Positions 19,172 to 27,892 are shown, numbered from the stretch's first letter. The stretch: DNA of 64,000 nt from Azoarcus indigens (GCF_004361735.1 NZ_SNVV01000002.1:124001-188000); one strand, 5' to 3'. The notes: a model not told the origin generated them from the sequence alone. Program-made: numbers and translations.

Positions 19172-20164
19172 ATGGAAGGCAGGCCGACTCGGATATTCAT
19201 CTGCGAGGGCTCAGCCATCACCCGGACGCAGCTTGCGGACCTGATCGGCAAGCAGGCAGGCCTGCGGCTGGTCGGCAGCGCGGCGGAGCTGATAACCGCA
19301 ACGGAGGCGCAACGCCGGCAGGTGGATGTGTTGCTGGTTGGAGAGGGTTTGCCCGGCAAGGCGCAGACCCGGGCGGCAGCGGTGCGTGGCATCGCCGTGC
19401 TGACCCTGGGGGAAACGGGCGCCTTCCATGTGCCGCGTCCAGGCGCGCGTTCCCCTGCCGAACTGTCGGAGTACGGCCGCCTGTTGGCGGAGCGCTTGAG
19501 AGAGGCTTCGCGCAACGTGGGAGCCGTTGGGGGCGGGCCGACGGCGGGGCCCTCATTGCCCCGGCGGCTTGGCGCTTATCCGGGCCGCATTGTTTTCATC
19601 GGTGCCTCCACCGGCGGTACCGAGGCGATCAAGGATGTATTGCTGGGGCTGCCGGCCCAGATGCCGCCGGTACTGATGGTGCAACACATGCCCGAGATGT
19701 TCACGCCCTCCTTCGCCAAGCGCCTGGATGACCTGTGCGCCTTGCATGTGAAGGAAGCCGCACACGGCGAGCGCCTGCAGCCTGGAACCGTCTATCTCGC
19801 GCCCGGGCACTCCCATCTCTCCATCGCCCGCAGCGGCGGTGGCTACCAGTGCGAACTGGCGAGGTCTGAGCCGGTGAACCGTCACCGGCCATCGGTGGAT
19901 GTGCTGTTCCGGTCAGCCGCGGCCGAGGTGGGGGCGGCCGCCATCGGCGTCCTGCTCACCGGCATGGGCAAGGACGGCGCAGAGGGGCTGCTGCGGATGA
20001 AACATGCCGGAGCGTGGACGATTGCGCAGGATCAACAGTCCTGTGTGGTCTACGGTATGCCGCGGGAGGCGGTGGCGCTGGGTGCCGCCCGGGAAGTTCT
20101 GCCATTGAACGCTATTGCCCACCATCTGATGCAACGCCTGGCCTCGCCTCTTCATACAGATTGA
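19172..20164 (+). CDS. cheB: CheB-type methylesterase with a degenerate receiver domain
   Basis: Protein-glutamate methylesterase (330 aa) that resets chemoreceptor adaptation. The C-terminal esterase domain is intact: S146 in GASTGGT, H172 in VQHMPEMF and D268 in LLTGMGKDGAEG, each exactly 18 residues earlier than in E. coli CheB. The N-terminal 110 residues align to a receiver (RIFICEGSAITR ... VDVLLVGEGLPG), but the acidic pair is E12-G13 and the phosphoacceptor position is glycine (G57), so it should not be phosphorylated from CheA. The linker is shorter than usual. ATG at 19172 follows cheR by 5 bp; upstream open frame lies inside cheR. Confidence 0.92.
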   Translation: MEGRPTRIFICEGSAITRTQLADLIGKQAGLRLVGSAAELITATEAQRRQVDVLLVGEGLPGKAQTRAAAVRGIAVLTLGETGAFHVPRPGARSPAELSEYGRLLAERLREASRNVGAVGGGPTAGPSLPRRLGAYPGRIVFIGASTGGTEAIKDVLLGLPAQMPPVLMVQHMPEMFTPSFAKRLDDLCALHVKEAAHGERLQPGTVYLAPGHSHLSIARSGGGYQCELARSEPVNRHRPSVDVLFRSAAAEVGAAAIGVLLTGMGKDGAEGLLRMKHAGAWTIAQDQQSCVVYGMPREAVALGAAREVLPLNAIAHHLMQRLASPLHTD

Positions 20165-20189
20165 CTAGGATGAATGGGCGAAGGGCGGC

Positions 20190-20216
20190 TCAAGAAGAAG
20201 ATGTCGACGCCGATAG
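20190..20216 (+). promoter_or_regulatory. Predicted FliA promoter of the chemoreceptor gene
   Basis: TCAAGAAG (20190-20197), 11 bp, GCCGATAG (20209-20216). The -10 matches the FliA consensus at 7 of 8 bases; the -35 shares TCAAG with the motA and cheV sites in this window. It lies 88 bp before the chemoreceptor start. Confidence 0.55.
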
Positions 20217-20303
20217 ACGCTGGTAGGAAGAGGGGCCGCATTCCGGTGAGGGAGGGCGGCTGAACGAGAACGCGGCGATGACCGTGGTGAGGGGGCTTGC
20301 GAG

Positions 20304-21980
20304 ATGGGTTTTGTCAGGATAGCGGTTCTGGCAGGCGTTCTGTCCTGCCTCGGAGGCGTGGCCGTGCTTGCTGTGGCGGCCACGCTGGATGTCATGGCGG
20401 TCATGGCCTTGGTTCTGGTCGGTACGCTGACCGGGGGCATTGTCTGGTTGATGGCGAAAGGGCGCTGGGGAAGGCCGCTGGAGGCGTTCTCCGACACCTT
20501 GAGCAGCATGCAGCGCGATGGCGATCTGTCCCGCCGTGCCCCTGTCTCCGGGGGCGAGGTCGGAGATTGCGCTGCCCGCTTCAACCTTCTCATCGAAAGT
20601 TTCCAGGCTATCGTCGGCAAGGTGATCTTCGACGCCCAGCGGGTTGCCGACGCGGCCGATTCGCTGTCCGGGCATGCGCGCAGCGTTGCCGAAGGTTCTT
20701 CCGCGCAGCGCCAGGCCTCGGAGAGCATGGGGCAGGCGATCCAGGAGATGACGGCCGGCGTGACCGCAGTCGCCGAAAGTGCCGGCAAGACGGCGGGTAA
20801 TGCCCAGGAGGCGCGGGAGTTGTCGCGTGAAGGGGCGCGCATTGTCGGGGATGCTTCGTCCGAGATCGCCAGCATCGCCCGCTCGGTGGATGCCTCGGCG
20901 CATGTGATCGACGCGCTGGGCCAGCGCTCGGAAGCCATCAGCGGCATCGTCAAGGTCATCCGCGAGATTGCCGATCAGACCAATCTGCTCGCGCTTAATG
21001 CGGCCATCGAAGCGGCCCGCGCGGGCGAGCAGGGGCGCGGCTTCGCAGTCGTTGCCGACGAGGTACGCAAGCTGGCGGAGCGCACTTCTGCGGCCACCGG
21101 TGAGATCACCACGATGATAGGGGCCATACAGGAGGAAACCCGCAGCGCCATCGCTTCCATTCGCTCCGGCAGCCAGCAGGCGGAGGCGGGCGCGGAGTTG
21201 GCGCAGCAGGCAGCCCAGGCGCTGGAGCGCATCAACCTGGGCGCCCAGCGCACCATGGAGCGGATAGACGAGATCGCCATCGCCATCGCCCAGCAGGGGC
21301 GGGAAGCCAGCGGCGTGGCGGAGCACGTGCGCGACATCGTCGAGATGGCCGACCGCAACTCGAGTGGGGCCGAACGCACGCTAGGCGAGGCGAAGGAACT
21401 GGAAAGCCTGGCGGTAAACCTCCACGAGATCAGCAAGGTGTTCAAGCTGGGTGCGGCTGGCGAGCAGGCCATGCAGGTACACCGCCGCATGCCGGACATG
21501 GCTGTGCGGGCTGCGAAGGAGATGGGGAAAATCCTGGAAGAGGCGCTCGCCGCCGGACAAGTCACCGAACAGGCCTTGTTCGAGCCGGAGTACCGGGCGA
21601 TTCCCTCAACCCGACCGCAGAAATACAACACTGGTTTCGACGCCCTGACGGACCGTGTCTTTCCGCGTCTGCAAGAGGCGGTGCTGCAGGAAAATCCGCA
21701 GGTGGTTTATGCGATAGGCTGCGACCACAAGGGCTACGTGCCAACCCACAACACGCGCTTTTCGCAGCCGTTGACCGGTGATTACGACAAAGACTTCGTC
21801 GGCAATCGATCCAAACGCATATTCGATGACCCGGTGGGAAAACAGTGCGGTGCCCACCAGCTGCAGTTCCTGATCCAGACCTACCGGCGGGATACCGGCG
21901 AAATCATGCACGACATTTCCGCCCCGGTTTATGTAAATGGACGTCACTGGGGCGGTTTCCGCATCGGTTACCGTGCATGA
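20304..21980 (+). CDS. Methyl-accepting chemotaxis protein with C-terminal cytoplasmic sensory module
   Basis: Chemoreceptor (558 aa). Two adjacent membrane helices (about residues 4-50) leave almost no periplasmic domain. A HAMP-like segment (about 50-105) is followed by the coiled-coil signalling domain (about 110-370) with hairpin tip [20 protein letters not shown] and [18 protein letters not shown], which bind CheA/CheW-type partners. After it, residues about 400-558 form a globular domain ([52 protein letters not shown]) that resembles the cytoplasmic C-terminal module seen in many proteobacterial receptors and probably does the sensing. No CheB/CheR-binding pentapeptide is at the C-terminus. 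Ligand unknown. Confidence 0.9.
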   Translation: MGFVRIAVLAGVLSCLGGVAVLAVAATLDVMAVMALVLVGTLTGGIVWLMAKGRWGRPLEAFSDTLSSMQRDGDLSRRAPVSGGEVGDCAARFNLLIESFQAIVGKVIFDAQRVADAADSLSGHARSVAEGSSAQRQASESMGQAIQEMTAGVTAVAESAGKTAGNAQEARELSREGARIVGDASSEIASIARSVDASAHVIDALGQRSEAISGIVKVIREIADQTNLLALNAAIEAARAGEQGRGFAVVADEVRKLAERTSAATGEITTMIGAIQEETRSAIASIRSGSQQAEAGAELAQQAAQALERINLGAQRTMERIDEIAIAIAQQGREASGVAEHVRDIVEMADRNSSGAERTLGEAKELESLAVNLHEISKVFKLGAAGEQAMQVHRRMPDMAVRAAKEMGKILEEALAAGQVTEQALFEPEYRAIPSTRPQKYNTGFDALTDRVFPRLQEAVLQENPQVVYAIGCDHKGYVPTHNTRFSQPLTGDYDKDFVGNRSKRIFDDPVGKQCGAHQLQFLIQTYRRDTGEIMHDISAPVYVNGRHWGGFRIGYRA

Positions 21981-22046
21981 GATGGCTGACCATGCCCAAT
22001 TTAAGGTGCGAGAATGCGACTCCGAAGCTGGGACGCGAAGGATTTC

Positions 22047-22073
22047 TCAAGTCCGCGCCGCGCCGGTCGATAA
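22047..22073 (+). promoter_or_regulatory. Predicted FliA promoter of the cheV-cheA gene run
   Basis: TCAAGTCC (22047-22054), 11 bp, GTCGATAA (22066-22073). The -10 matches the FliA consensus at 7 of 8 bases with correct spacing. It is 64 bp before the first cheV start and could drive cheV-cheV-cheY-cheZ-cheA. Confidence 0.65.
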
Positions 22074-22136
22074 ACTGCCCAAGCTGCTCGCGATTTGCGG
22101 GTCGCGAGATAAAAGCCGCCCAATGCGGAGAGTGAA

Positions 22137-23102
22137 ATGTCCGATCTGCTGAAGAACATCGATGCCCGTACCCGCCTCGCGGGTACCAACAAACTGGAAA
22201 TCCTGCTGTTCACCCTCGGGACGGACAACCGAACCGGCCGGAGGGAAACCTTCGGCATCAACGTCTTCAAGGTCCGCGAGGTGATGCGCACGCCGACCAT
22301 CACCGCCGCCCCGGAGATGCCTTCCTCCGTGGAGGGCATGGTGAGTCTGCGCGGCGTGCTGGTGCCGGTGGTGGATCTCGCGAAGTATGTAGGCATCGGT
22401 GCCGAGTCACCGCGGGAAATCATGATCGTCACCGAGTACAACGGCCATACGCAGGGCTTTCTCGTGGAGGCGGTGGATACCATCCTGCGGCTGGACTGGG
22501 CACAGATGCGGGTACCGCCCGACATGCTCACTGCCAATATGGGCGGCCTGGTTACCGCGGTAACCGAACTCCCGGGCAACAAGCTGGTGATGATGCTGGA
22601 CGTGGAGAAGGTGCTGTCCGAGACCACCCGCTACGACGACGCCTTCATGTTCAAGGACATCGAGCCGATGGATCGCGGCAGCGAGCATACGGTGTTCTTC
22701 GCCGACGACTCCTCGGTGGCGCGTCGGCAGATCACCCAGACGCTGGATGCGCTCGGGGTGAAGTACGTCGGCGCGGTGAATGGCCGGCAGGCCTGGGAGG
22801 AGTTGAAGAAGGTCGCTGCCCATGCCGAGACCACTGGCCGCAAGGTCAAGGACTTGGTCAGCATGGTGCTGACCGACGTCGAGATGCCGGAAATGGATGG
22901 CTACATCCTCACCAAGCAGATCAAGTCCGACCCGCGCTTCGAAGGTGTGCCGGTCATCATGCATTCCTCGCTCTCCGGCATGTCCAACCAGCAACTCGGC
23001 CGCTCCGTCGGTGTGGACGAGTACGTCCCGAAATTCGAACCCCAACGCCTGGCAGTGACCCTGCGCCGCCTGCTCAATCGCGGCGGCGCCGAAGACGCCT
23101 GA
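22137..23102 (+). CDS. cheV: Chemotaxis coupling protein CheV (first copy)
   Basis: CheW-receiver fusion (321 aa) that couples receptors to CheA and can be phosphorylated. The CheW-like domain spans about residues 15-165 (FGINVFKVREVMRTPTIT, VEGMVSLRGVLVPVVDL). The receiver (about 185-315) has the DD pair in FFADDSSVARRQ and the phosphoacceptor in MVLTDVEMPEMDG, with a final PKFEP supplying the lysine. It is 34 bp upstream of a second cheV gene. A FliA-like promoter precedes it. No cheW gene is present in this cluster, so the CheV pair may provide the coupling here. Confidence 0.95.
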   Translation: MSDLLKNIDARTRLAGTNKLEILLFTLGTDNRTGRRETFGINVFKVREVMRTPTITAAPEMPSSVEGMVSLRGVLVPVVDLAKYVGIGAESPREIMIVTEYNGHTQGFLVEAVDTILRLDWAQMRVPPDMLTANMGGLVTAVTELPGNKLVMMLDVEKVLSETTRYDDAFMFKDIEPMDRGSEHTVFFADDSSVARRQITQTLDALGVKYVGAVNGRQAWEELKKVAAHAETTGRKVKDLVSMVLTDVEMPEMDGYILTKQIKSDPRFEGVPVIMHSSLSGMSNQQLGRSVGVDEYVPKFEPQRLAVTLRRLLNRGGAEDA

Positions 23103-23136
23103 AAAAACGGCGTCCGACAATAACGAGGTAACGCTC

Positions 23137-24093
23137 ATGCTCAACCTGGATCGCAAGGATCCCGCCCTGCTGGACACGGTCGATGGCCGCACCATGCTTG
23201 CCGGCTCCAACCGCATGGAGATCCTGCTGTTCTCCCTGGGAACCAGCGAAACTTTCGGCATCAACGTGTTCAAGGTGCGCGAGGTGTCGAAGACGCCTTT
23301 CATCACCAAGGCGCCCAACATGCCGGCTGGTGTCGAAGGCTTGATCTCCCTGCGCGGCAATGTCATCCCGGTGCTCTCGCTGGCCAAGATCCTCGGCCTA
23401 GGAGAGGCCGGCGACCCGCTCGGCGGCTCGATGATGGTCACCGAGTACAGCAAGCGCACGCTGGGTTTCCTGGTGGACGAGGTCGATCGCATCATCCGCG
23501 TGGAGTGGGACAAGGTACGTACGCCGGACAACGTCTCTTCCAACGTCCATAGCTTCATTACCGCGATCACTGAACTGGGCGACGGCAAGCTGGTGTCCAT
23601 CCTCGATGTGGAGACCATTCTCGCCAATACCTTCGGTGAAGCAGTGGTCGGCAACATCGCCCCGCTGGGCAACGGCCACGAGGTGAATGTGTTTTTCGTC
23701 GACGACTCCGCCGTGGCACGTCGCAAGATCGCCGAAGTCCTGGACAAGCTGGGGGTACGCCACAAGCACGCGCAGAATGGCCTGGAGGCCTGGACGCGGC
23801 TGGAAGGCATGGCCAGTCATGCTCAACAGATGGGGCGGCATGTCGGTGAAGAGATCGATCTCATCCTGGTGGATGCCGAGATGCCGGAGATGGATGGCTA
23901 TGTGCTGACCCGCAACATCAAGCACGATGCGCGCTTCGAGGGGATCCCGGTGGTGATGCACTCCTCCCTGTCCTCCGAGGCCAACCGCGCCATGGGAAAA
24001 CGGGTCGGAGTCGATTCGTACGTGGCAAAATTCGACGCCGATGTGCTTGCGGATACCCTGCGCCCCCTTCTCTTGAAGGCGCGGCAGGTTTGA
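23137..24093 (+). CDS. cheV: Chemotaxis coupling protein CheV (second copy)
   Basis: Second CheW-receiver fusion (318 aa), similar along its length to the gene just upstream but clearly diverged. CheW-like domain: FGINVFKVREVSKTPFIT and VEGLISLRGNVIPVLSL. Receiver: FFVDDSAVARRKI, phosphoacceptor in LILVDAEMPEMDG, lysine in VAKFDA. AACGAGGTAA lies before the ATG. The adjacent copies suggest an old tandem duplication with retained function in both. It is followed after 32 bp by cheY. Confidence 0.95.
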   Translation: MLNLDRKDPALLDTVDGRTMLAGSNRMEILLFSLGTSETFGINVFKVREVSKTPFITKAPNMPAGVEGLISLRGNVIPVLSLAKILGLGEAGDPLGGSMMVTEYSKRTLGFLVDEVDRIIRVEWDKVRTPDNVSSNVHSFITAITELGDGKLVSILDVETILANTFGEAVVGNIAPLGNGHEVNVFFVDDSAVARRKIAEVLDKLGVRHKHAQNGLEAWTRLEGMASHAQQMGRHVGEEIDLILVDAEMPEMDGYVLTRNIKHDARFEGIPVVMHSSLSSEANRAMGKRVGVDSYVAKFDADVLADTLRPLLLKARQV

Positions 24094-24125
24094 CCGCGGC
24101 AGCCTGAGGAAACCGGAGAAACAAG

Positions 24126-24527
24126 ATGGCCGACCCCAAAATGCGATTTCTCGTCGTCGATGACTTTTCAACCATGCGGCGCATCGTCCGCAACCTCCTG
24201 AAGGAACTGGGTTACACCAACGTGGAGGAGGCTGAGGACGGCGCGGTTGCGCTGCAGAAGCTCAACAGTTCGCAGTTCGAGTTCGTCGTGACCGACTGGA
24301 ACATGCCCAACATGGACGGGCTGACCCTGTTGCAGACGATACGCCAGACCCCGCACCTGAAGCATCTGCCGGTGCTGATGATTACCGCCGAGGCGAAGAA
24401 GGAGAACATCATCGCTGCCGCCCAGGCGGGTGCCAGCGGCTACATCGTCAAGCCTTTCACCGCGGCGACGCTGGCGGAGAAGCTTGAGAAGATCTTCGAG
24501 AAGCTCGGCAAGAGTGCCGTGGCCTGA
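24126..24527 (+). CDS. cheY: Chemotaxis response regulator CheY
   Basis: Single-domain receiver (133 aa) that, once phosphorylated by CheA, binds the flagellar switch protein FliM. All active-site residues are present: the acidic pair in [12 protein letters not shown], phosphoacceptor in [13 protein letters not shown], Thr in [10 protein letters not shown], and Lys in YIVKPF. The wording around these motifs is that of enterobacterial-type CheY. It lies between cheV and cheZ with short gaps, consistent with one transcript. Confidence 0.97.
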   Translation: MADPKMRFLVVDDFSTMRRIVRNLLKELGYTNVEEAEDGAVALQKLNSSQFEFVVTDWNMPNMDGLTLLQTIRQTPHLKHLPVLMITAEAKKENIIAAAQAGASGYIVKPFTAATLAEKLEKIFEKLGKSAVA

Positions 24528-24560
24528 ACGGGCTGGCCGCATCGACAAGGGAGCCCGAAG

Positions 24561-25445
24561 ATGGTGAAGAAAGCAAAATTCGACGAGTCCGGTGATTCGG
24601 ACGATCTCCAAGCCCTGTTCGACAGCATTGCCTCCACGCCGGCGGTGAAGCCTGCGCCGACGCCTGCCCCGGTGGCCGCGCCCGCGGGCGGCGACACTGG
24701 CGACAGCGATGATCTGCAAGCGCTGTTCGACTCCGTTGCCGCGGAGTTCACCGCTCCCGCAGCACCGGCCGTCAAGCCGGCTGCCGGGGCCGCCGTTGCC
24801 AGCGTCGTCGCCGGGACGGAGGAGGAAGACGGCGCCGACAAGATCGAGGGCGTTTTCACCCGGATTGGACAGATGACCCGGCAAGTCCACGACACCCTGC
24901 GTCAACTTGGTTTCGATCATGCCCTGCAGGAGGTGGCGGAAGCGATTCCCGACGCCCGCCAGCGTCTGAGCTACATCGCGCAAATGACCGAGCAGGCGGC
25001 GAGCCGTGTGCTCAATGCTACAGACATCGCCCAGCCGATCCAGGAGCGCCTCGGCGCGAATGCCGAGAGCTTGCGGGCCCAGTGGGATCGCCTCTACGCG
25101 AACGAATTGTCGGTAGACGAGTTCAAGTCGCTGGCTGCCGAAACCCGTGATTTCATCGGTGGCGTCGCCGATGGCAGCCGCCAGACCAATGCGCAGTTGA
25201 TGGAAATCATGATGGCGCAAGATTTCCAGGACCTCACCGGCCAAGTCATCAAGAAAGTGGTCGACATGGCCCAGACCCTGGAGAGCCAACTGCTCCAGGT
25301 CCTGCTGGAGATCACACCCAACGAAAAGCGCACCGATGCGCACACCGGCCTGATGAACGGGCCTGTGATCAACAGCGAAGGCCGCGACGACGTGGTGACC
25401 AGCCAGGAACAGGTAGATGACCTGCTCGAGAGCCTGGGCTTCTGA
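24561..25445 (+). CDS. cheZ: CheY-P phosphatase CheZ with duplicated N-terminal peptide
   Basis: Phosphatase (294 aa) for CheY-P. The catalytic helix carries AQDFQDLTGQVIKK, with D224 and Q228 corresponding to E. coli D143 and Q147; the C-terminal CheY-docking peptide is QVDDLLESLGF. It is longer than E. coli CheZ (about 214 aa) because of a roughly 90-residue N-terminal region that contains the same peptide twice: GDSDDLQALFDSIA at residues 11-24 and GDSDDLQALFDSVA at 47-60, each followed by an Ala/Pro-rich spacer. These peptides resemble the C-terminal docking peptide. It sits between cheY and cheA. Confidence 0.94.
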   Translation: MVKKAKFDESGDSDDLQALFDSIASTPAVKPAPTPAPVAAPAGGDTGDSDDLQALFDSVAAEFTAPAAPAVKPAAGAAVASVVAGTEEEDGADKIEGVFTRIGQMTRQVHDTLRQLGFDHALQEVAEAIPDARQRLSYIAQMTEQAASRVLNATDIAQPIQERLGANAESLRAQWDRLYANELSVDEFKSLAAETRDFIGGVADGSRQTNAQLMEIMMAQDFQDLTGQVIKKVVDMAQTLESQLLQVLLEITPNEKRTDAHTGLMNGPVINSEGRDDVVTSQEQVDDLLESLGF

Positions 25446-25510
25446 GCCTGCCACGCGGAATCACCCGGGATCGGCGGCCGCCCCCGAACGAGAATTGGAG
25501 CCTGAGAGCC

Positions 25511-27406
25511 ATGAGTGACTTTGCCGGGATGGAAGACTTGCTGCAGGACTTCCTGATCGAAGCCGGAGATCTGCTGTCCGGGGTTGACAACAAGCTTGTC
25601 GACCTGGAGCGTTCGCCGGACGATAGAGGCCTGCTCAACGACATCTTCCGCGGGTTTCACACCATCAAGGGCGGCGCGGGCTTTCTGAATGCGACGGAGC
25701 TCGTCACCCTCTGCCACCTGACCGAGAACCTGTTCGACAAGCTGCGCAACGGTGAGCTCTCGGTCACGCCCGAGGGCATGGACGTGATCCTGGCTGCCAC
25801 CGCGGCGGTACGCGACATGTTCGGCTACCTTGAGCGCGGCTCGCAGCCACCCGCCGCCGACGCCGCCCTGATCGAAGGCCTGAAGGCAACGATCTCGGGT
25901 GAGGCTGCAGCCCCTGTTCCGGCGCCGGCCAAACCGGCGATCACACCGCCCCCTGCGGCCCCCCGCGCCAGCGGCACGGCCAACGAACCCGACTGGAATC
26001 TGCTCTATAACGCGGTGACCGGTCTGCCGGTACCGGTTGCCGAAGTGCGGGCGCCGGACCCTGTGCAGGCGGTCATGGAAAAGCCGCTGGAGGAGGTCGT
26101 GCAATCGGCGCTGGGGCGGCGTGCCAGCGACAAGCCTACTGCAGCTGCGCCGCCTGCCGGCCGCCGTGAAGGTGAGCGCCAGCGCGACAACTCCATCCGG
26201 GTGGATACTGCGCGACTGGACCAGGTGCTGAATCTCTCCGGCGAAATCGGCTTGACCAAGAATCGCCTGAACGCCCTGCGCAGCGACATCCTCAGCGGCC
26301 GCAACGACACCGAGACGCTGCATGCGCTGGATCTGGCAGTGAGCCAGCTCGACCTGTTGGTCTCCGATCTGCAGAACGCAGTCATGAAGACGCGTATGCA
26401 GCCCATTGGCCGCCTGTTCCAGAAGTATCCGCGGATTGCCCGCGATCTGGCCCGCAATCTTGGCAAGGATGTGGAACTGGTGCTCGCCGGGGAGGAAACC
26501 GAGATCGACAAGACCATGATCGAGGACTTGTCGGACCCCATCATCCACCTCATCCGCAATGCGGTAGACCATGGTGTGGAAGAGTCTTCGGAACGCGTGG
26601 CCAACGGCAAGCCGACGAAGTCCATCGTTCGATTGGAAGCCCGCCAGGAAGGCGACCATATCGTGATCATGGTGGCGGACGATGGCCGCGGGATGAACGC
26701 CGAACGCCTGCGGGCCAAAGCGGTGGAGAAAGGGCTGATCACCGACGAGGAAGCCAACACCATGGACGAGCGCCAGAGCTACAACCTGGTGTTCCTCCCG
26801 GGCTTTTCCATGGCGGCCAAGGTTTCCGACGTATCTGGCCGTGGCGTGGGTATGGATGTGGTCCGCACCAACATCCAGAAGCTTAACGGCTCCATCGATA
26901 TCCGCTCGCAGCAGGGCAAGGGCACCACCTTCGTCATCAGCCTGCCGCTGACGTTAGCCATTCTGCCGGTACTGCTGGTGCGCCTGGGTGAACAGCCTTT
27001 TGCGGTGCCGTTGTCCATGGTGCGCGAGATCCTGCCGGTCGATCCCAAGGAGGTCCAGGAAGTTGGCGGGCGGGCAACCATGGTGGTGCGCGGCGAAGTC
27101 CTGCCTATCCTGCCGCTGTCCAGCCTGCTGGGCTGGAGCCAGGAGCGCACGCCGGAGTATGGCGTTCTCATGCAGACGGCGGAGTTGTCTTTCATCCTCG
27201 CCATAGACAGTTTCGCCGGCCGGGAAGATGCGGTGATCAAGTCTCTGGACGACTTCCGTCCCAAGGGTGTGGCAGGCGTGACGACACTGTCCAATGGTCA
27301 GATCGTGCTCATCCTCGACATGAAGGAACTGCTGGGCGGCGCTGGCGAGCAGCGCGGTGTCGCGCGGGCCGCACTGATGCGGCAGTCGGTGGCGGCATTT
27401 GCCTGA
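25511..27406 (+). CDS. cheA: Chemotaxis histidine kinase CheA
   Basis: Sensor kinase (631 aa) that phosphorylates CheY and CheV receivers. The P1 Hpt domain has H50 in GFHTIKGGAGF. Residues about 125-215 are a Pro/Ala-rich linker in which I see no folded P2 (CheY/CheB docking) domain. P3 dimerisation helices follow (about 220-290), then the P4 ATPase with N box HLIRNAVDHG, G1 ADDGRGM and G2 GRGVGMDVV, and the CheW-like P5 domain to the end. The DNA after it holds a terminator, so cheA closes the chemotaxis transcript. Confidence 0.96.
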   Translation: MSDFAGMEDLLQDFLIEAGDLLSGVDNKLVDLERSPDDRGLLNDIFRGFHTIKGGAGFLNATELVTLCHLTENLFDKLRNGELSVTPEGMDVILAATAAVRDMFGYLERGSQPPAADAALIEGLKATISGEAAAPVPAPAKPAITPPPAAPRASGTANEPDWNLLYNAVTGLPVPVAEVRAPDPVQAVMEKPLEEVVQSALGRRASDKPTAAAPPAGRREGERQRDNSIRVDTARLDQVLNLSGEIGLTKNRLNALRSDILSGRNDTETLHALDLAVSQLDLLVSDLQNAVMKTRMQPIGRLFQKYPRIARDLARNLGKDVELVLAGEETEIDKTMIEDLSDPIIHLIRNAVDHGVEESSERVANGKPTKSIVRLEARQEGDHIVIMVADDGRGMNAERLRAKAVEKGLITDEEANTMDERQSYNLVFLPGFSMAAKVSDVSGRGVGMDVVRTNIQKLNGSIDIRSQQGKGTTFVISLPLTLAILPVLLVRLGEQPFAVPLSMVREILPVDPKEVQEVGGRATMVVRGEVLPILPLSSLLGWSQERTPEYGVLMQTAELSFILAIDSFAGREDAVIKSLDDFRPKGVAGVTTLSNGQIVLILDMKELLGGAGEQRGVARAALMRQSVAAFA

Positions 27407-27429
27407 ACTGGCTTTGCGATAAGGGAGAG

Positions 27430-27453
27430 AGGCGCCTGGAGGCGCCTTTTTTC
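27430..27453 (+). terminator. Rho-independent terminator after cheA
   Basis: AGGCGCC (27430-27436) pairs with GGCGCCT (27441-27447) over a TGGA loop and is followed by a run of T. Confidence 0.9.
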
Positions 27454-27556
27454 CTTATCGCGCCAGCAATGCTGGCGCTTGTTCCTGCTCCACCCCTTGC
27501 CTACGATGAAAGCAGAGCAGGCCGGTTCGCGGCCGGCCCGCAGGGGAGGAGACATC

Positions 27557-27865
27557 GTGGAGTTCGATTTCGATCAATGGAGCGAGCTGGCGAAGAATGA
27601 CCCGGCTGCCTTCTTCCAGGCGCGCCGGCGCACGATAGATCGCTTCATCTCCGAGCACCCTGTTCCGCAGGCAAAGCGTTTGCGCGAGATGCAGCGCTTC
27701 ATCGACTGTGTGCGGATGTCGTCCGGCTCCCCCATGCGTGCAGTACGCGGAATCACCTGCCTGATGAAGGACAGGGTGGAAACACTAAGCCGGAAAAGTC
27801 TGGAACTGGACTTTGCAACCGCCCGCCTGCGCGAGGTGATGGCGCAGCTGGACGAATGCCGTTGA
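27557..27865 (+). CDS. DUF3135-family protein
   Basis: Small soluble protein (102 aa) of unknown function. The start EFDFDQWSELAKNDPAAFF and the following basic helix RRRTIDRFI match the DUF3135 family of proteobacteria. It is rich in charged residues, with no membrane segment. GTG at 27557 is preferred: GGGGAGGAG lies 6 nt upstream, and the longer frame from 27479 reads through a promoter-like AT-rich stretch and low-quality protein. It lies just after the chemotaxis cluster but behind its terminator, so a motility role is not implied. Confidence 0.8.
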   Translation: MEFDFDQWSELAKNDPAAFFQARRRTIDRFISEHPVPQAKRLREMQRFIDCVRMSSGSPMRAVRGITCLMKDRVETLSRKSLELDFATARLREVMAQLDECR

Positions 27866-27892
27866 GGCTGCGGACGGCTGAGTCAGGGGCTC

